The translations under genes were made by a program, and so were the position numbers. From Heterohyrax brucei (lineage: Eukaryota; Chordata; Mammalia; Hyracoidea; Procaviidae), in NCBI GenBank assembly GCA_028571685.1, contig CM053142.1, positions 197,834,796 to 197,898,795 on the forward strand: a stretch of 64,000 nt of DNA, given 5' to 3'. The notes below the pieces were generated by a model. It did not search any database. It was given only the letters and a program-made list of their open reading frames with translations, and was not told where the DNA came from. Of the stretch, positions 20,451 to 31,299 are shown in pieces (the stretch's first letter is position 1; every line of letters begins with the position of its first letter).

Positions 20451-21140
20451 TGCTGTTGTTGTTGCTGTTAGGTGACATCAGGTAGGCTCCACCCCACAGG
20501 CCCCTGTGTACAATAGAACGAAATGCATCTCAGTCCCGCAGCACCCTCACAATCGTTGCCATGTTGGAGACCATTGTTGGGCGCACTGTGTCAGTCCATC
20601 TCGATAACGGTCATCCTCCTTTGCTCTGACCCTGTGTGTTACCAAACACGATGTCCTTCTTTAGGGACCGGTCCCTCCTAATAACATGTCCAAAGTACAC
20701 GGGATGAAGTCTTGCCATCCTCCCTTCTAAGGAACATTCTGGCTGTACTTCTTCCGAGATAGATTTATTCATTCTTCTGACACTCCACAGTACGTTGAAT
20801 GTTCTTTGCCAGCACCGTAATTCAGACGCATCCATTCTTCTTCCCATTCTTCTTCGGCCTTCCTTGCTCATTGTCCAGCATTCACACGCATGTGAAACAA
20901 CTGAAAACACCACGGCGTGGCTCAGCTACACCTTAGTCCTCAAAGCGACATCTTTGCTTGTTAACAGTGCAAAGAGGTCTTTCACAGCAAATTTGCCCAG
21001 TGCAGCTCAGCGCCTGATTTCCTGAGTGCAGCTTCTGTGAGCATTGTCTGCGGCTCTAAGTGAAGTGAAATCCTTGGCAATTTCAATCTTTTCTCCATTT
21101 ATCATGATGTTGCCTATTGGTCCAGTTAAGAGGATTTATA
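20451..21140 (-). mobile_element. RTE LINE 3' part
   Basis: Antisense landmarks: tail 'aggtgacatcaggtaggctc', 'gtccttctttagggaccggt', 'aaaacaccacggcgtggctc', 'atcatgatgttgcctattgg', ending near 21140. Multiple stops. Confidence 0.92.
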
Positions 21141-22903
21141 TAAAGACATCTACACATCTATTTGAGGAAGCCTAATCTACTCCCTTTTGTTCCTTTTATA
21201 CTTAGTGCCTTTTGTATCCTTTTCATTTCTCTTTATTTTTGCTTGCAAATTGGCCAATTCTGTCATGAGCTCATTTCTTTCTTGAAGTTATTTTCTAAAC
21301 ACAAAAGTAAAAGCACAAGCCGACATACGTTGTCGCTTTGACTCACTCTGGCCACCTCCCTAGAACTGTCTGCTCAGGAGGGCACACTCGTTCCTTGTTT
21401 CCCAGACGCCGCAGGTGACCACTGTACTAAGGGTTCTCACGGTGGGAGACGTGGGCCTCCAGGTCCCAGCTCCAGTGTCAGAGTCCTCCTCACTGGATGA
21501 AGCCGCAGGCCACCAGGCTCACCCTGCCCCCACCACCTTAGATAAAGAGCTGGCCAGCCCAAAGGGAGAGCCAACTGCTGGGGAGATCCCCCCACACCTG
21601 GGAGGAGGGCCTGCCACCCGTCAGGGATCATTTAAGGAAAGAAAGTTCTTCATTTCCTCAACGAGACGCCATGTAAGTCAATAGGGCTCAAGACAGAGGC
21701 CACAGAGGAGATCACAGGAGGACCGGCGGGAGCCACTCGAGCTGACCGCGTTCACGGTCAAAGGATGAGAGAAAGCGCAGCGACACTGCAGCAGCAAAAC
21801 ACCTGGGGCATCACAATCAGGCGACAGGGCTTGAGACAGGCAGGGAGCGGCGGGAGGGTCTGCGAACCACCCAGGACAGAGGGGAGGGGAGCAAACAGCA
21901 GACATGTAAACAGGATGAGGCGGTGGGGGCCCAGCCGCCTTCCCGTCAGGGGACCGGGCTTTGATTCCTCGCCGAGGAGCCTCAGTGGAGGCACGGGTAC
22001 TGCCGGGATGTTAAATAGGTTTCCAGAGAGCTTCTGCACTGGGACAGACTAAGGACAAAGGCCTGGTGAGCTGCTGCTGGAAAGGAGCCCTGGAAAACCC
22101 TGCGCCTCCTGACGGTCCGGCCTACGACGACGCCGGGATGCTGAGCCCGGGCGGCTGCTCATGTAGGTGTGAACGCATTGTCGGGAGCCGGGAGGGCTGG
22201 CTTGAAGGCATGTGTGCGTGTGTGTTAAATAAAGGCCCAGAGCTCTAGGGGCACAGACAGGGAGCTCAGGATATCCTGAATATGAGAATGAATGAAGAAA
22301 TTCATTTTAAACACCACGGAAGTGAAATAGAACTTGAATTACAAAACTAAGTGTGCCCACTGCACTTAAAATAAAAACCACAGTGGTTATAGGGCAACTC
22401 AGCATCAGAAGGCCAGGCCCCGGCAGCCGGCCCGGTGAGGACACAGGGGCCCGGAGGCCGCAAGCGAGGGCGCTGCTGCAGGGCTGGTCAGTTTGACAGG
22501 GGACTTGGAGGGTCGGCGGACGACGGGGCGCTTGAGCCAAGTCCCTCAGTGGCGCTTTTAACAAAACCAAGAGGTGGGAAGAAAAGTGGGAGAATATCCT
22601 CCTAGTTCAGAGACCTTGCTGTTAAGAACTGAAAACACATAATTTTAAAATGCTCCAACCCTTAAATATATTTACATAATTTCTACTCCTTCTTCCTGAT
22701 TCCTTGGCTTTTTTGGGAGGAAGGTGAAGAGTTTCAGGAGGGAGGAACCATTTCAGCAATTCCTTCGCTTTGGTTCTTTCAATTCTGTTAAATTCCAATA
22801 AAATGTAAACATTTTAATGAAGACGAATAATGTCCTGATGTTACGTTCATCAAATCAAATCTGTCGTTCCTCCTTTCACCCCTTTGGTACAGGCTTTAAA
22901 GGA
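21141..22903. other. Single-copy DNA with one candidate exon
   Basis: 21141-21330 is AT-rich and unassigned. 21331-22260 is GC-rich with several short open frames. 22260-22900 is AT-rich with no repeat landmark and could be conserved non-coding or UTR sequence. No gene recognised apart from the candidate at 21406-21672. Confidence 0.45.
21406..21672 (+). other. Candidate coding exon (267 nt)
   Basis: Acceptor 'ttccttgtttcccag' ends at 21405; donor 'cat|gtaagt' lies at 21672/21673. The 267 nt are a multiple of three and fully open in the first frame, giving 89 codons rich in Ser, Thr, Pro and Glu with a basic end (FKERKFFISSTRR). I recognise no family. No partner exon is identified. It is the best exon-like segment in the window but could still be chance. 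Confidence 0.27.
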
Positions 22904-23095
22904 GCCCCGGTGGCACAGCAGTAAAGTGCTCAGCGGCTAACCGGATGGGGTAGTCGGAACCCACCAGGTGCTCCGTGGGACAAAGACGTGGTCGTCGCCT
23001 TCCTCCAGTGTGAGCATGCCCGGAACCGCACCGGGGCAGTTCTGCTCTACACTGCAGGGGAGCCATGAGTTGAAGTTTACTCGATGGTGACAGGT
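22904..23095 (+). mobile_element. AfroSINE, longer subfamily
   Basis: 'ggagccccggtggcacagca' head, then an extra middle segment 'tccgtgggacaaagacgtgg' before 'ggggcagttctgctctacac' and the tail. The same extra segment is in the copies at 27110, 28585 and 29949, so this is a subfamily trait. Confidence 0.85.
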
Positions 23096-24225
23096 TTTTA
23101 AACTTTACTTTTAGTACATGCTTAGAGAAGCGTCTCAGATTGTGTTCACCAAATACTAGCAAACAGTTATTTTTATACAGCAAGATTTTAAAATTTCACT
23201 CTTTCTTTTCCCCTTCTGTATCGCCTTAAGATTTTTATAATGAGCACGCAGTACTTTTAAAATGTAGGTAACCTATTTTTAAAAATTAGGTTAACCACTA
23301 GAAATTGGATATGTAACTTTCAAAGGGGGCGGGGGGGGGAACAGAACAAAGAAAACTCAGTCCAGCAACAGGCAGGAAAAGAAAACTCAAGCAAACATGG
23401 AAAATAGGACACATGGAAAAAAACAGGGCAGGCTAGGCCTAAACCTGCTGACAATCCTAACAGAGGTGAGCGGGTTACAATTATTTCCATTAAAATGCAG
23501 AAACTCTCCAACTGAGTAAAGGGATTATTCCAGTTACATTCAATACTAAAAGACTGTGAAACATAAAAACCAGAATTAAAGGGTTAGAAAAGTATACACT
23601 AGGCCATGGTTTAAAAAAAAAAATACTAAAGCAAGCATACTAATACTTAACATCATGCAAAAGTGAAATCAAACACAATGATTCTGTGAATAAACTGGGC
23701 TTTTTTCAAATAATAAAAGAACAGTCCATCAAGCATATACAATATAGGATTACAGTAGCAAACCGTATTTGAATCTGTCTATGAGTCTCCCCCACCCTGC
23801 ACAAAAAATAAAAAAAATACAACAATCTTTTTTTTTTATCCTACAAACCAAGCAGAAGAATGAAGGTGATAAATAAAACCACTCTTCTCTGTAGCATGTA
23901 GCACAACCAGAAGACAAAGAATATGAAGTTAGCTGACCATTCAGAAAACGGAAGGAGGGTCCCAGAAGAAAAATACAGAAAGCGACCTAACTCATCTACG
24001 AGACAAGCACAATGCTGATACCCAGGCCACAAGATAATTGCACAAGAAACCAAACAACCAGTAGATAGTTCAATATCATTGAAAACAAAAGTAAAATTCT
24101 AAACAACACATTAACAAATCAAATCTAGCGAGGTATCATATTTAGTGCTAGCAAACGAATTTATAAAATTTACATTAATAACATCTGAAGTAAAATATAT
24201 AGATGCAAAAGATGCTGAAAAATCA
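23096..24225. other. A-rich sequence, probably degenerate L1
   Basis: AT-rich with an A bias on the plus strand, and poly-A and poly-T runs at 23610 and 23828. No gene. It probably includes eroded L1 upstream of the recognisable ORF2 at 24226, but no clear landmark before that. Confidence 0.35.
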
Positions 24226-25255
24226 TTCCAGGGCACATTACAACTGACCTAGTAGAAATAAAGAGAATTATCACAGAATATTATGAACAACTGTAGGGCA
24301 ACAAATTGGACAATCAAATGAAGTGATCCAATTCTCAGAAGCACACAGCCTACCCAAACTCGCTCAAGAGGAAGTAAATCCCAACAGACCCATAAAAAAT
24401 GAAGAGATTGAATCGGTGATCAAAAACCTCCCAGTAAAAAAAAATCCTGGACCAGATGGCTTCACTGAGGAATTCTACCAAACATTTAGAGAAGAACTGA
24501 CACCAATACTGTTTAAATTCTTCCAAAAGATAGAGAAGGAAAGAACATGCTCTAATTTATTCTATGAAGTAAACAAAAGCCTAATACCCAAACCAGACAG
24601 ACATCGCAAAAAAACTACAAGCCAAAATCTCTTATGGATATAGAGGCAAAAATCCTCAACAGAACACTAGCAAACATAATCCAACAGCATATGAAGAGTC
24701 ATACACTGTGACCAAGTGGGATTCATTCCAGAAATTCTGAGATTGTTCAGCATTAGAAAAATCAATCACTGTAGTATACCACATCGATCAAACAAAAGAA
24801 ACAGATGATCATCTTTGTGGATGCAGAAAAAGCATTTGATGAAATCCAATACCTTGTCTTGATGAAAATCCTAAAGAAGATTGGAATAGAAGGAAAATTC
24901 CTTAATATGACTCAGGGCATATATGAAAAGCCAACAGCCAGCATTACACTTAGTGGAGAAAGACTGAGAATTTTCCACTCGAAACTGGGGACCAGACAAG
25001 GATGTTCTATTCAATCTTGCATTAGAAGTCCTAGCCAGAGTGGGAAAGCAAGAAAAAGAAATACATGGTACCCAGATTGGAAAAGAAGACACATAATTAT
25101 CTCTTTGCAGACAACATGATCCTACACATCAAAAAGCCCAAAAAGACCCACAAGAAAACTTCAAAAACTAGTAGAGTAACTCAGCAAAGCTGCAGGGTAC
25201 AAGGTCAGCAAGCACACCAGCCATGAGAAATCGGAAAGGGAAATTAGGAAAACAA
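24226..25255 (+). mobile_element. L1 ORF2 reverse transcriptase remnant
   Basis: L1 ORF2 signature: 'cctggaccagatggcttcac' (24448), motif A DAEKAFDE from about 24820, GTRQGCS (motif B) near 24995, and motif C reading FADN at 25104-25115 where the family has FADD. Stops interrupt it near 24640 and elsewhere, and the catalytic aspartate change alone would inactivate it. Confidence 0.85.
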
Positions 25256-25261
25256 TTCCAT

Positions 25262-25394
25262 TTACCACAGCCTCTCTCTTGGTTTTCTAGTCCTCTAGTA
25301 ACAGAAGCGCCACAAGAAGGTGGCTTGAACAAAGAGAAATTTCTTGTCTCGCAGTCTGGTAGGCTAGAAGTCCAAATTCAGCTCCAGGGGAAGA
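25262..25394 (-). mobile_element. MaLR-type LTR fragment
   Basis: 'ctagtaacagaagcgccaca', 'ggtggcttgaacaaagagaa' and 'ctggtaggctagaagtccaa' are the antisense LTR 3' end; only about 130 bp remain, cut at RTE sequence. Confidence 0.8.
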
Positions 25395-27107
25395 ATTTCT
25401 AAATTGCCAGATAATCAGGGCAGATACAAGAGAGGACGTGGAACCAGGGATGTCATTGTTGATGTCCAACGGATCCTGGCTGAAAGCAGAGAATACAAAA
25501 AGGTGTTTACCTGTTTTATTGGCTATACAAAGACATCGGACTGCGTGGATCATAACAAATTACGGACAGTATTGCAAAAAAAGGAAATTCTGAAACTCTT
25601 AATTGTACTCATGAAGGACATGTAGCCAGATCAAGAGGCAGCTATTCAAACAGAATGAGGGCTACTGTGTGGTTTGCAGTCAGGAAAAGTGTCGTCAGGG
25701 CTGCATCTTCTCACTATGCTTGCTCAGTCTGCAGGCTGAAAAAGTAACCCAAGAAGCTGCATCAACACGTAGCCAGAAGAACCAGATGGTGCCTGGCCAC
25801 CACCAGAGACAGCTGTGATTCGGCACACAGTGTAGAGTCACCTTGGCAAGATGAGAAAAAGAGGGGTGCAGCTCAGGAGCTCTGCTGAAGGACCACAACT
25901 GATGGTCCTGTGGCCTGGGGGATCCCCTGGGAGCATGGCCCCCAGACCTGAAGCTGCCCCTGTCCAAAAAAACTGCTCAGGTCAATGCTTCAGAGACACG
26001 TAGACTAGGCTTAGGGAGACAGTGTGGCCATATAGTGTGTGTACGTTACGGCTCTGTGCGTTTATAGGATGCTGCCCTCATGGTCTCTTTCTGAACAGCA
26101 GAGAAGGGGGTGGAGAGGTGGGGACAGGAGCTTGTGAAGGGGGCACAAGTCTAGGATGAAAAGGAGGCGTGTGCCGTCACAGGAAAGGGGGACGGAAGGA
26201 GCTGCAGGTAGGCAGGCACGCAAAATTGATTTGGATTGCATGCTTTCACTTAGCCACAATAAAAAAATAAAAAACAGTCCAAGAAGCTGTACTACATGAC
26301 GGAAAATGGGGCATCAGAATTGGAGGAAGACTCATTAACAACTTGTGTTACGCAGGTGACACAGCCTTGCTTGCTAAAAGTGAAGAGGACTTGAAGCATT
26401 TATTAATGAAGATCAAAGACCACAGCCTTCATTATAGATCACACTTTAACATCAAGACAACAAAAATCCTTCCACTGGACCAATAAACAACACCATGATA
26501 GATGGAGAACAGTTTAAAACTGTCAAGGAAATCAATCTACTTGAATGCAAAATCAACACCCATGGGAGCAGCAGTTAGGAAATCAAATGATGTATTCCAT
26601 TGAGCAAATCTACTGCAAGAAACCTCTTTGAAGTGCTGAAAAGCAAAGATGCCACCTTGAAGACTAAGGTTCATCTAATTCAAGCTACAGTGTTTTCAAT
26701 CACATCATATGCATACAAAAACCAGGCAGTGAATAAGGAAGACCAGAGAAGAACTGGTGCCTTTGAATTATGGGATTGGTGAAGAACATTGACTATCCCA
26801 CGAACTGCCGAAAGAACGAGAAGTCTGCCTTGGAGGAAGTCCAGCCAGAGTGCTCCTTAGAAGCAAGGGTGGTGAGCCTGCGTCTGACGCGCTTTGGACG
26901 TGTTGTCAGGAGGGACGAGTCCCTGGAGAAGGATGTGGTGAAGAAGAGGACCAGTGAAAAAAGAGGAAATCCCTCAACTCGATGACTGGCACAGTGGCTG
27001 CAGCGGTGGGCTCAAGCACAGTGATGAGGGTGAGGGTGAGGCAGGACCCGGCGGTGTTTTGCTCTGACGAGAGTCAGAGCTGTACTGAGGACACCTAAGC
27101 AACGGCA
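25395..27107 (+). mobile_element. RTE LINE, ORF2 3' half to tail, split by L1
   Basis: Blocks 25395-25759 and 26278-27107. The reverse transcriptase box reads YAGD at 26350-26361 instead of YADD, followed by ALLAKSEEDLKH. The 3' end is at 'cacctaagcaacggcag'. An L1 3' UTR lies in the middle, flanked by duplicated RTE bases. Confidence 0.92.
25760..26277 (+). mobile_element. L1 3' UTR with poly-A and target duplication
   Basis: Begins near 'agaagaaccagatggtgcct' and ends 'cacaataaaaaaataaaaaa'. The 11-bp 'ccaagaagctg' occurs at 25749-25759 and again at 26279-26289, a target duplication made from RTE sequence. 5'-truncated, no ORF2. Confidence 0.85.
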
Positions 27108-27109
27108 GA

Positions 27110-27312
27110 AGGGGCTCTGGTGGCACGGCGGTCAAGCTCTCAGCTGCGAACTGAAAGGTTGGGCATCCAACCCCAGAGCAGCTCCACGGAAAAAGTTGGT
27201 GTGGCCTGCCTCCCGGGAGATTCCAGCCCAGAAAACCCTGTGGGGGTGCTGCTGTAGCGCGGTCACTAGGAGCTGGAACCATCCAGTGCCGCCCAACAAC
27301 AGCATACAGCTG
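27110..27312 (+). mobile_element. AfroSINE, longer subfamily
   Basis: 'ggctctggtggcacggcggt' head, extra segment 'ccacggaaaaagttggtgtg', 'gaaaaccctgtgggggtgct' body, tail ending 'gcccaacaacagca'. Placed directly after the RTE 3' end. Confidence 0.88.
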
Positions 27313-27368
27313 TGTACAGAATTTAAAACGGACTGAGACCATTCAGTAACAAGAAGATACAGGGACTG

Positions 27369-27890
27369 CCAGTTAAGTTCACGAACTCACCCTAGAAAAA
27401 CTGCTGTACACCTCACTGCTGAATGTCATTGTGGTCAGCTTCAAAATACTCTCACTGGGAAGCTGAACCCCAGTGCCCGCTCCTAGTCCACCCTTTAAAG
27501 CCGTTTGGGAACTCTATTGCCTGGAACAGCCATCCGAGCTGTCACCTTGATGTCCTGAATGTCATCAAAATGTCTTCCTTTCAATATTTTATCTTTGGGT
27601 AAAGAAAAAAGCCACCAAGGTCAGTTCAGGTGCCCAGGGAGGGTGTTCCAATACAGTAATTTGCTGACTGTCTAAAATCTCCCTCCCAGACAACTGTACC
27701 ATCAAGTTCACCAACCAGCCACCATGCTGCCATGAACAACGGCCATTCCAGAAAGAGTTCCAAAGTTGCTGTGAAGGGTGGACTAGGTGCTGGCCTTGGT
27801 GCATAGCTTCCCAAGGGGAGGAATTCCGAGGTGACCGGAGCGGTATTCAGCCGTGAGGCATGGAGCACTTCAGCTGATGGACTTAACTGG
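27369..27890. mobile_element. Palindromic mariner derivative, copy B
   Basis: Same structure as 2086-2637. Left arm 27373-27535, right arm 27740-27888. Outer ends 'ccagttaagt' (27369-27378) and 'acttaactgg' (27881-27890) are perfect inverted repeats of 10 bp. The central part encodes, on the minus strand, the transposase region ITVLEHPPWAPEL (27650-27690). The internal terminal-repeat-like 'catcaagttcaccaacc' near 27701 is also conserved with copy A. No TA target duplication is evident. Confidence 0.8.
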
Positions 27891-29164
27891 TGGAACTCGT
27901 AAGTGTGCAGATTAAAGGGGCAAGAGACTCCAGCAAAGACTCCATGAAGGTTGACAAACAGTCCAGAGGCACGTGAAAAGGTAGTGGCCGTCAGGAAAAT
28001 GCACACTAAAGCCCCAAGTGACACGCTCAGAGCCCAGGGGACCTCCCCACCCCCTCCCCAGGCGCACCCTGGACCTGCTCTCTCCTTCCCTGCCTACACT
28101 TGAGTGCAGACACTGGGCTGTCCCCCCGCCCCCAGCTGCGGGCCGGACTGTGTGTCCTCTCAGATGAGCTGCTCCAGGTACAAGCCCAGACGAGGGCTCA
28201 CCGGACCCCTGCCGCAGAGAGGGTCCCAGTGGAGGTGTGAGTGGTGATGCTCCTGGGGGCCATGCCCCGGAAGACACCAGAAGACGCTGCCTGCCAGGGT
28301 GGCGTGAAAGAGATGGTTGGGGCGAGGGTCTTCCCAAGGGAGTGGAGAGGGGCAGGCGCTCTCAGAGAAGGTTTGGGGAGAAGGTGGGGAGCAAGCATCT
28401 GACCTGCCCCTGCCCACAGCTCTGTGAGCCCCCACCTCTCCCACAGAGCCCCTGCAGCCCACGGGCACAGCCCCTCCAGGATGTGATTTGGAGAAGCACC
28501 ATGGACAGATGACACTGAAATGCTTAGTGATGGGTGTGGCCACAAGGACCATGACAACAGTGCACCAAGCTGTGACCCAGCGTTGGCCGTTGGAACACCC
28601 CAGCGGTGCTGTGGAAGAAAGGAGTGGGCATCTGCTTCTGTGGAGATCACAGCCCAGGAACCCTAAGGGGCAGTCCTGCCTGTAACACGTGGTCCCCCCG
28701 AGTCCGCACTGGCGGTCACAAGCCTGCAGCACAGGCCTGGACAGATCTGCCCGGGGGCCAACTGTCCAAACAGGACGCAGACTCGAGCTCACTCCGAGGA
28801 AGATCCGGGCAGGCCTTGATGGGGTGTAGTGGCACGGGGGCCTGACGATGGCCTCCGGGCGCTGACACTGGCAGCCCACTCTGCTTCAGGCAGCAGGAGA
28901 AGGAACTTTGCGGAACACAAAACTACTGAGAAGCCCCTGTGACGTAGGGAGCACCCCGTCTGCTCTAACTCCCTGAGCTGCAGAGGGATCCAGGTGGGAC
29001 CCTTGGTGACCTCCGGGCCCTGGCTGGGTGGCCTCACGCAGGCCTCTCCCCTCCCCAGCAGAGTCCTCGTCCCCAAACTCACCCTGGGTCTCGGAGGCTT
29101 GTCCTCAGCTTGGCTGCTGATGGGAGGAGCTCACAGCTGCACCACCACGCGGGCGGCTCCCACC
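27891..29164. other. Single-copy GC-rich DNA, no recognised gene
   Basis: Long overlapping frames occur on the minus strand (up to 239 codons, 28160-28879), but one spans a SINE and none shows a recognisable domain. One diverged AfroSINE is inside (28585-28740). Otherwise featureless. Confidence 0.5.
28585..28740 (+). mobile_element. Diverged AfroSINE, longer subfamily
   Basis: 'gaaaggagtgggcatctgct' matches the extra segment of the longer subfamily; 'cacagcccaggaaccctaag' and 'gagtccgcactggcggtcac' are the body and tail. The head is strongly eroded. Confidence 0.65.
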
Positions 29165-29420
29165 AGGCGGGTTATTTATACGCCCTTCCCAAACGGGAAT
29201 ATGAGGAAATGTGTTAGCAACTTCGGCTTTATTTCAGAAAGCATGGGATGAGGCCAGACGGGAGGCAGTTTTCGAGTGAGTGCAGATTAGAGACCTGGAA
29301 AATCTGGTTGACGCCCAGCTGCAAATTTCCTTTAATAATATCTCTTATAAAAAGAGGCCGTATGTTGACAAATTCCTTTCCCTCATCCAGAGGGATTTCT
29401 GTGCCTGAGTCAGTGTGTGA
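29165..29420. promoter_or_regulatory. Possible conserved non-coding element
   Basis: AT-richer, non-repetitive block in GC-rich surroundings: 'gcgggttatttatacgccct', 'aatttcctttaataatatct' and 'aaaaagaggccgtatgttga'. No repeat landmark and no long open frame. The compact AT-rich sequence with homeodomain-like and MEF2-like cores suggests an enhancer; conservation cannot be seen from one sequence. Confidence 0.3.
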
Positions 29421-29761
29421 CCTGTGGAGGAGGAGGCGGGGCTCATGTCGCACCCACTGGGACACCAGAGCCCGCCCAGGCAGGTGGTGTCCTGGCCCAG
29501 GTCCACGGCACAGGCCAGCGGCTGCCCACCACCTGCCTGCACTCAGACGCCATCCTCAGCCCCAGCCAGCTGCCCTACAAGTTACCTCGGCCTGCCCTAC
29601 GTGGGGAGGGCGGAATGAGGTGGCCTCAGGGGACCCCACACAGCTGGAAAACCTATCACCGTCCTACAGCCAGCTACCAAGAAGCTTCAGGAAACCGTAC
29701 CCTGCCCCATCCAGCGTACCCCTGTTACATGGGTTGAATTGTGTCTCCCTAAAATATGCAA

Positions 29762-29910
29762 CTACAGGGACCCTGGGGGTGCAGCGGTTAAGGGCTACGT
29801 CTGTGAACCAAAGGACCAGCGGAACACACCCACCAGGCGCTCCTTGGAGACTCCAGGGGGCAGTTCTACCACCCTGGGGGCTCACTGGGAGTCAGAATCA
29901 AGTTTTTTAA
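29762..29910 (+). mobile_element. AfroSINE in LTR
   Basis: 'agggaccctgggggtgcagc' head, 'ccaccaggcgctccttggag' body, 'ctgggagtcagaatcaag' tail. Its 'tccagggggcagt' core (29852-29864) happens to resemble a CTCF site. Confidence 0.92.
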
Positions 29911-29948
29911 CCGTGTTGGAACCCCATGCCGTACCCAGCTAGGCAAGG

Positions 29949-30140
29949 GAGCCCTGCAGCACAGCGGTGGGGTGCCAGGCTGCTGCCCGGAAAGCCACAG
30001 ACTCAAGCGCACCCGCCGCCCAGCAGGAGAAAGACCCGCTGCTCCCGTGGAGGACACAGCCGAGGAGGCCTGGGGAGCAGCTCTGGGTGGGGGTCACCAG
30101 AGCTCAGAGCCACCTGACAGCCCCTAGCTGCAACAACCGA
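29949..30140 (+). mobile_element. AfroSINE in LTR, longer subfamily
   Basis: 'gagccctgcagcacagcggt' head, extra segment 'gcaggagaaagacccgctgc', tail 'gagccacctgacagccccta' then 'gctgcaaca'. CpG-rich and diverged. Confidence 0.75.
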
Positions 30141-30475
30141 TGTGCTGAGATCCCGTTGGAGAGTAGGGGCTGCCTGTGAGACTGAGTCCATGTCTCCTAG
30201 GTGCGTCTTAAGCCAATGACTTTCACAACACAGACAGAGCAGGTGAGGCACAGAGAAGCGCAGAGGCACGCGGAGACAGACGCCTCGCCATAGGCAGGTC
30301 GCCAAGGGCCGAGCACCAGCAGCGGAAAAGAGGGAAGGACCCCCCCGCCAAGAGCCGACAGAGCCTCCCCAGGCATCCCAAATTCGGACTTTGAGCCTCT
30401 TAAACCGTGAAGCCACCCATTCTGACTGTCAGAGCCCCACCCATGATACTTGTGTCCCAGCAACACTGGGTGACG

Positions 30476-31299
30476 ATGACACCCACAGCACAGGCGCCCC
30501 GCCCCTGCCCCTCGTCCGGTGTCACTCAGAGGTCCCAGGTGACTCCTGCTGCCCCTCCCCAGGACCCCTGCTCATCTGCCGGGCCCCTCTGCTGGGCCTC
30601 GCAGAGGCTGGCCCCACCTCTCCTGGACAGACGGGACTTCACCACGCCTGCCCACCCCCCGCGCTGACCAGCCCTGCCCTTCACTGGGACCAGCGACACC
30701 CTGGCCTCACCTCCCTGAATTTGCTCCTCTGGTGCCACCCCCTCAAAGCCTCCGTCTGCACCTTGCGCCCTGCAGTCACTCTGCGGCACCATTCCCCGCA
30801 CGCCCTTCACAGCCCTGCACCCAGGACTGTCGTCAGAACTTCGCCACCCACCTGTCCCAGCAGGCCAGCTCTGTGACAGCAGGGTGTCCGTGCCAGCACC
30901 AGCTGCATAACAAGAGCCATGTAGGGCTAGGGCAGAACCAGGGAGGACTCCAAATCCAGGAGGGCTTCCTGGAGATGGTGCCTTCCGAATGGACCTGGAA
31001 GTATGAACAAATGATCACAGAACCTCCCAGGACTTGGGTTAGCCTAGTAACGACAGTCCTTACTCAGAGACCTGCCATGGGCGAGGCCTGGGGCACACGG
31101 CCAGGACCAGGGGATGGCCAGGCAGATGGAGCCCTGAGGGGAGGGGGAAGGAGCACAAAGGACTTGCCCTGGGCTGCAGAGGTGGTCAGAAGCTAGGCCA
31201 GGAGCTGAACCTGCCCAGGTCCGGCCCAGCTCCGCCCCAGCTCTGCACGCTGCCGGCTCTGCTGGGAGACCCCACCCGCAGCTCCAGCCCTCTGCCTGC
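30476..31299. other. Single-copy GC-rich DNA, no recognised gene
   Basis: Open frames of 154-161 codons (30391-31196, plus) show no domain, start inside LTR sequence or lack splice context. Nothing else seen. Confidence 0.45.

Larger units (their letters stand above)
29727..30475 (+). mobile_element. MLT1-like LTR split by two AfroSINEs
   Basis: 'catgggttgaattgtgtctc' start at 29728, then LTR body 'ggtgcgtcttaagccaatga', 'aaattcggactttgagcctc' and end 'cccagcaacactgggtgac'. SINEs occupy 29762-29910 and 29949-30140. Confidence 0.7.

Noticed and set aside
24805-25119. Open frame with DAEKAFDE as a host gene
   Set aside because: L1 reverse transcriptase fragment with catalytic FADD changed to FADN.
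28160-28879. 239-codon minus-strand open frame
   Set aside because: Crosses a diverged AfroSINE, overlaps other open frames in all directions, and has no recognisable domain or splice support.
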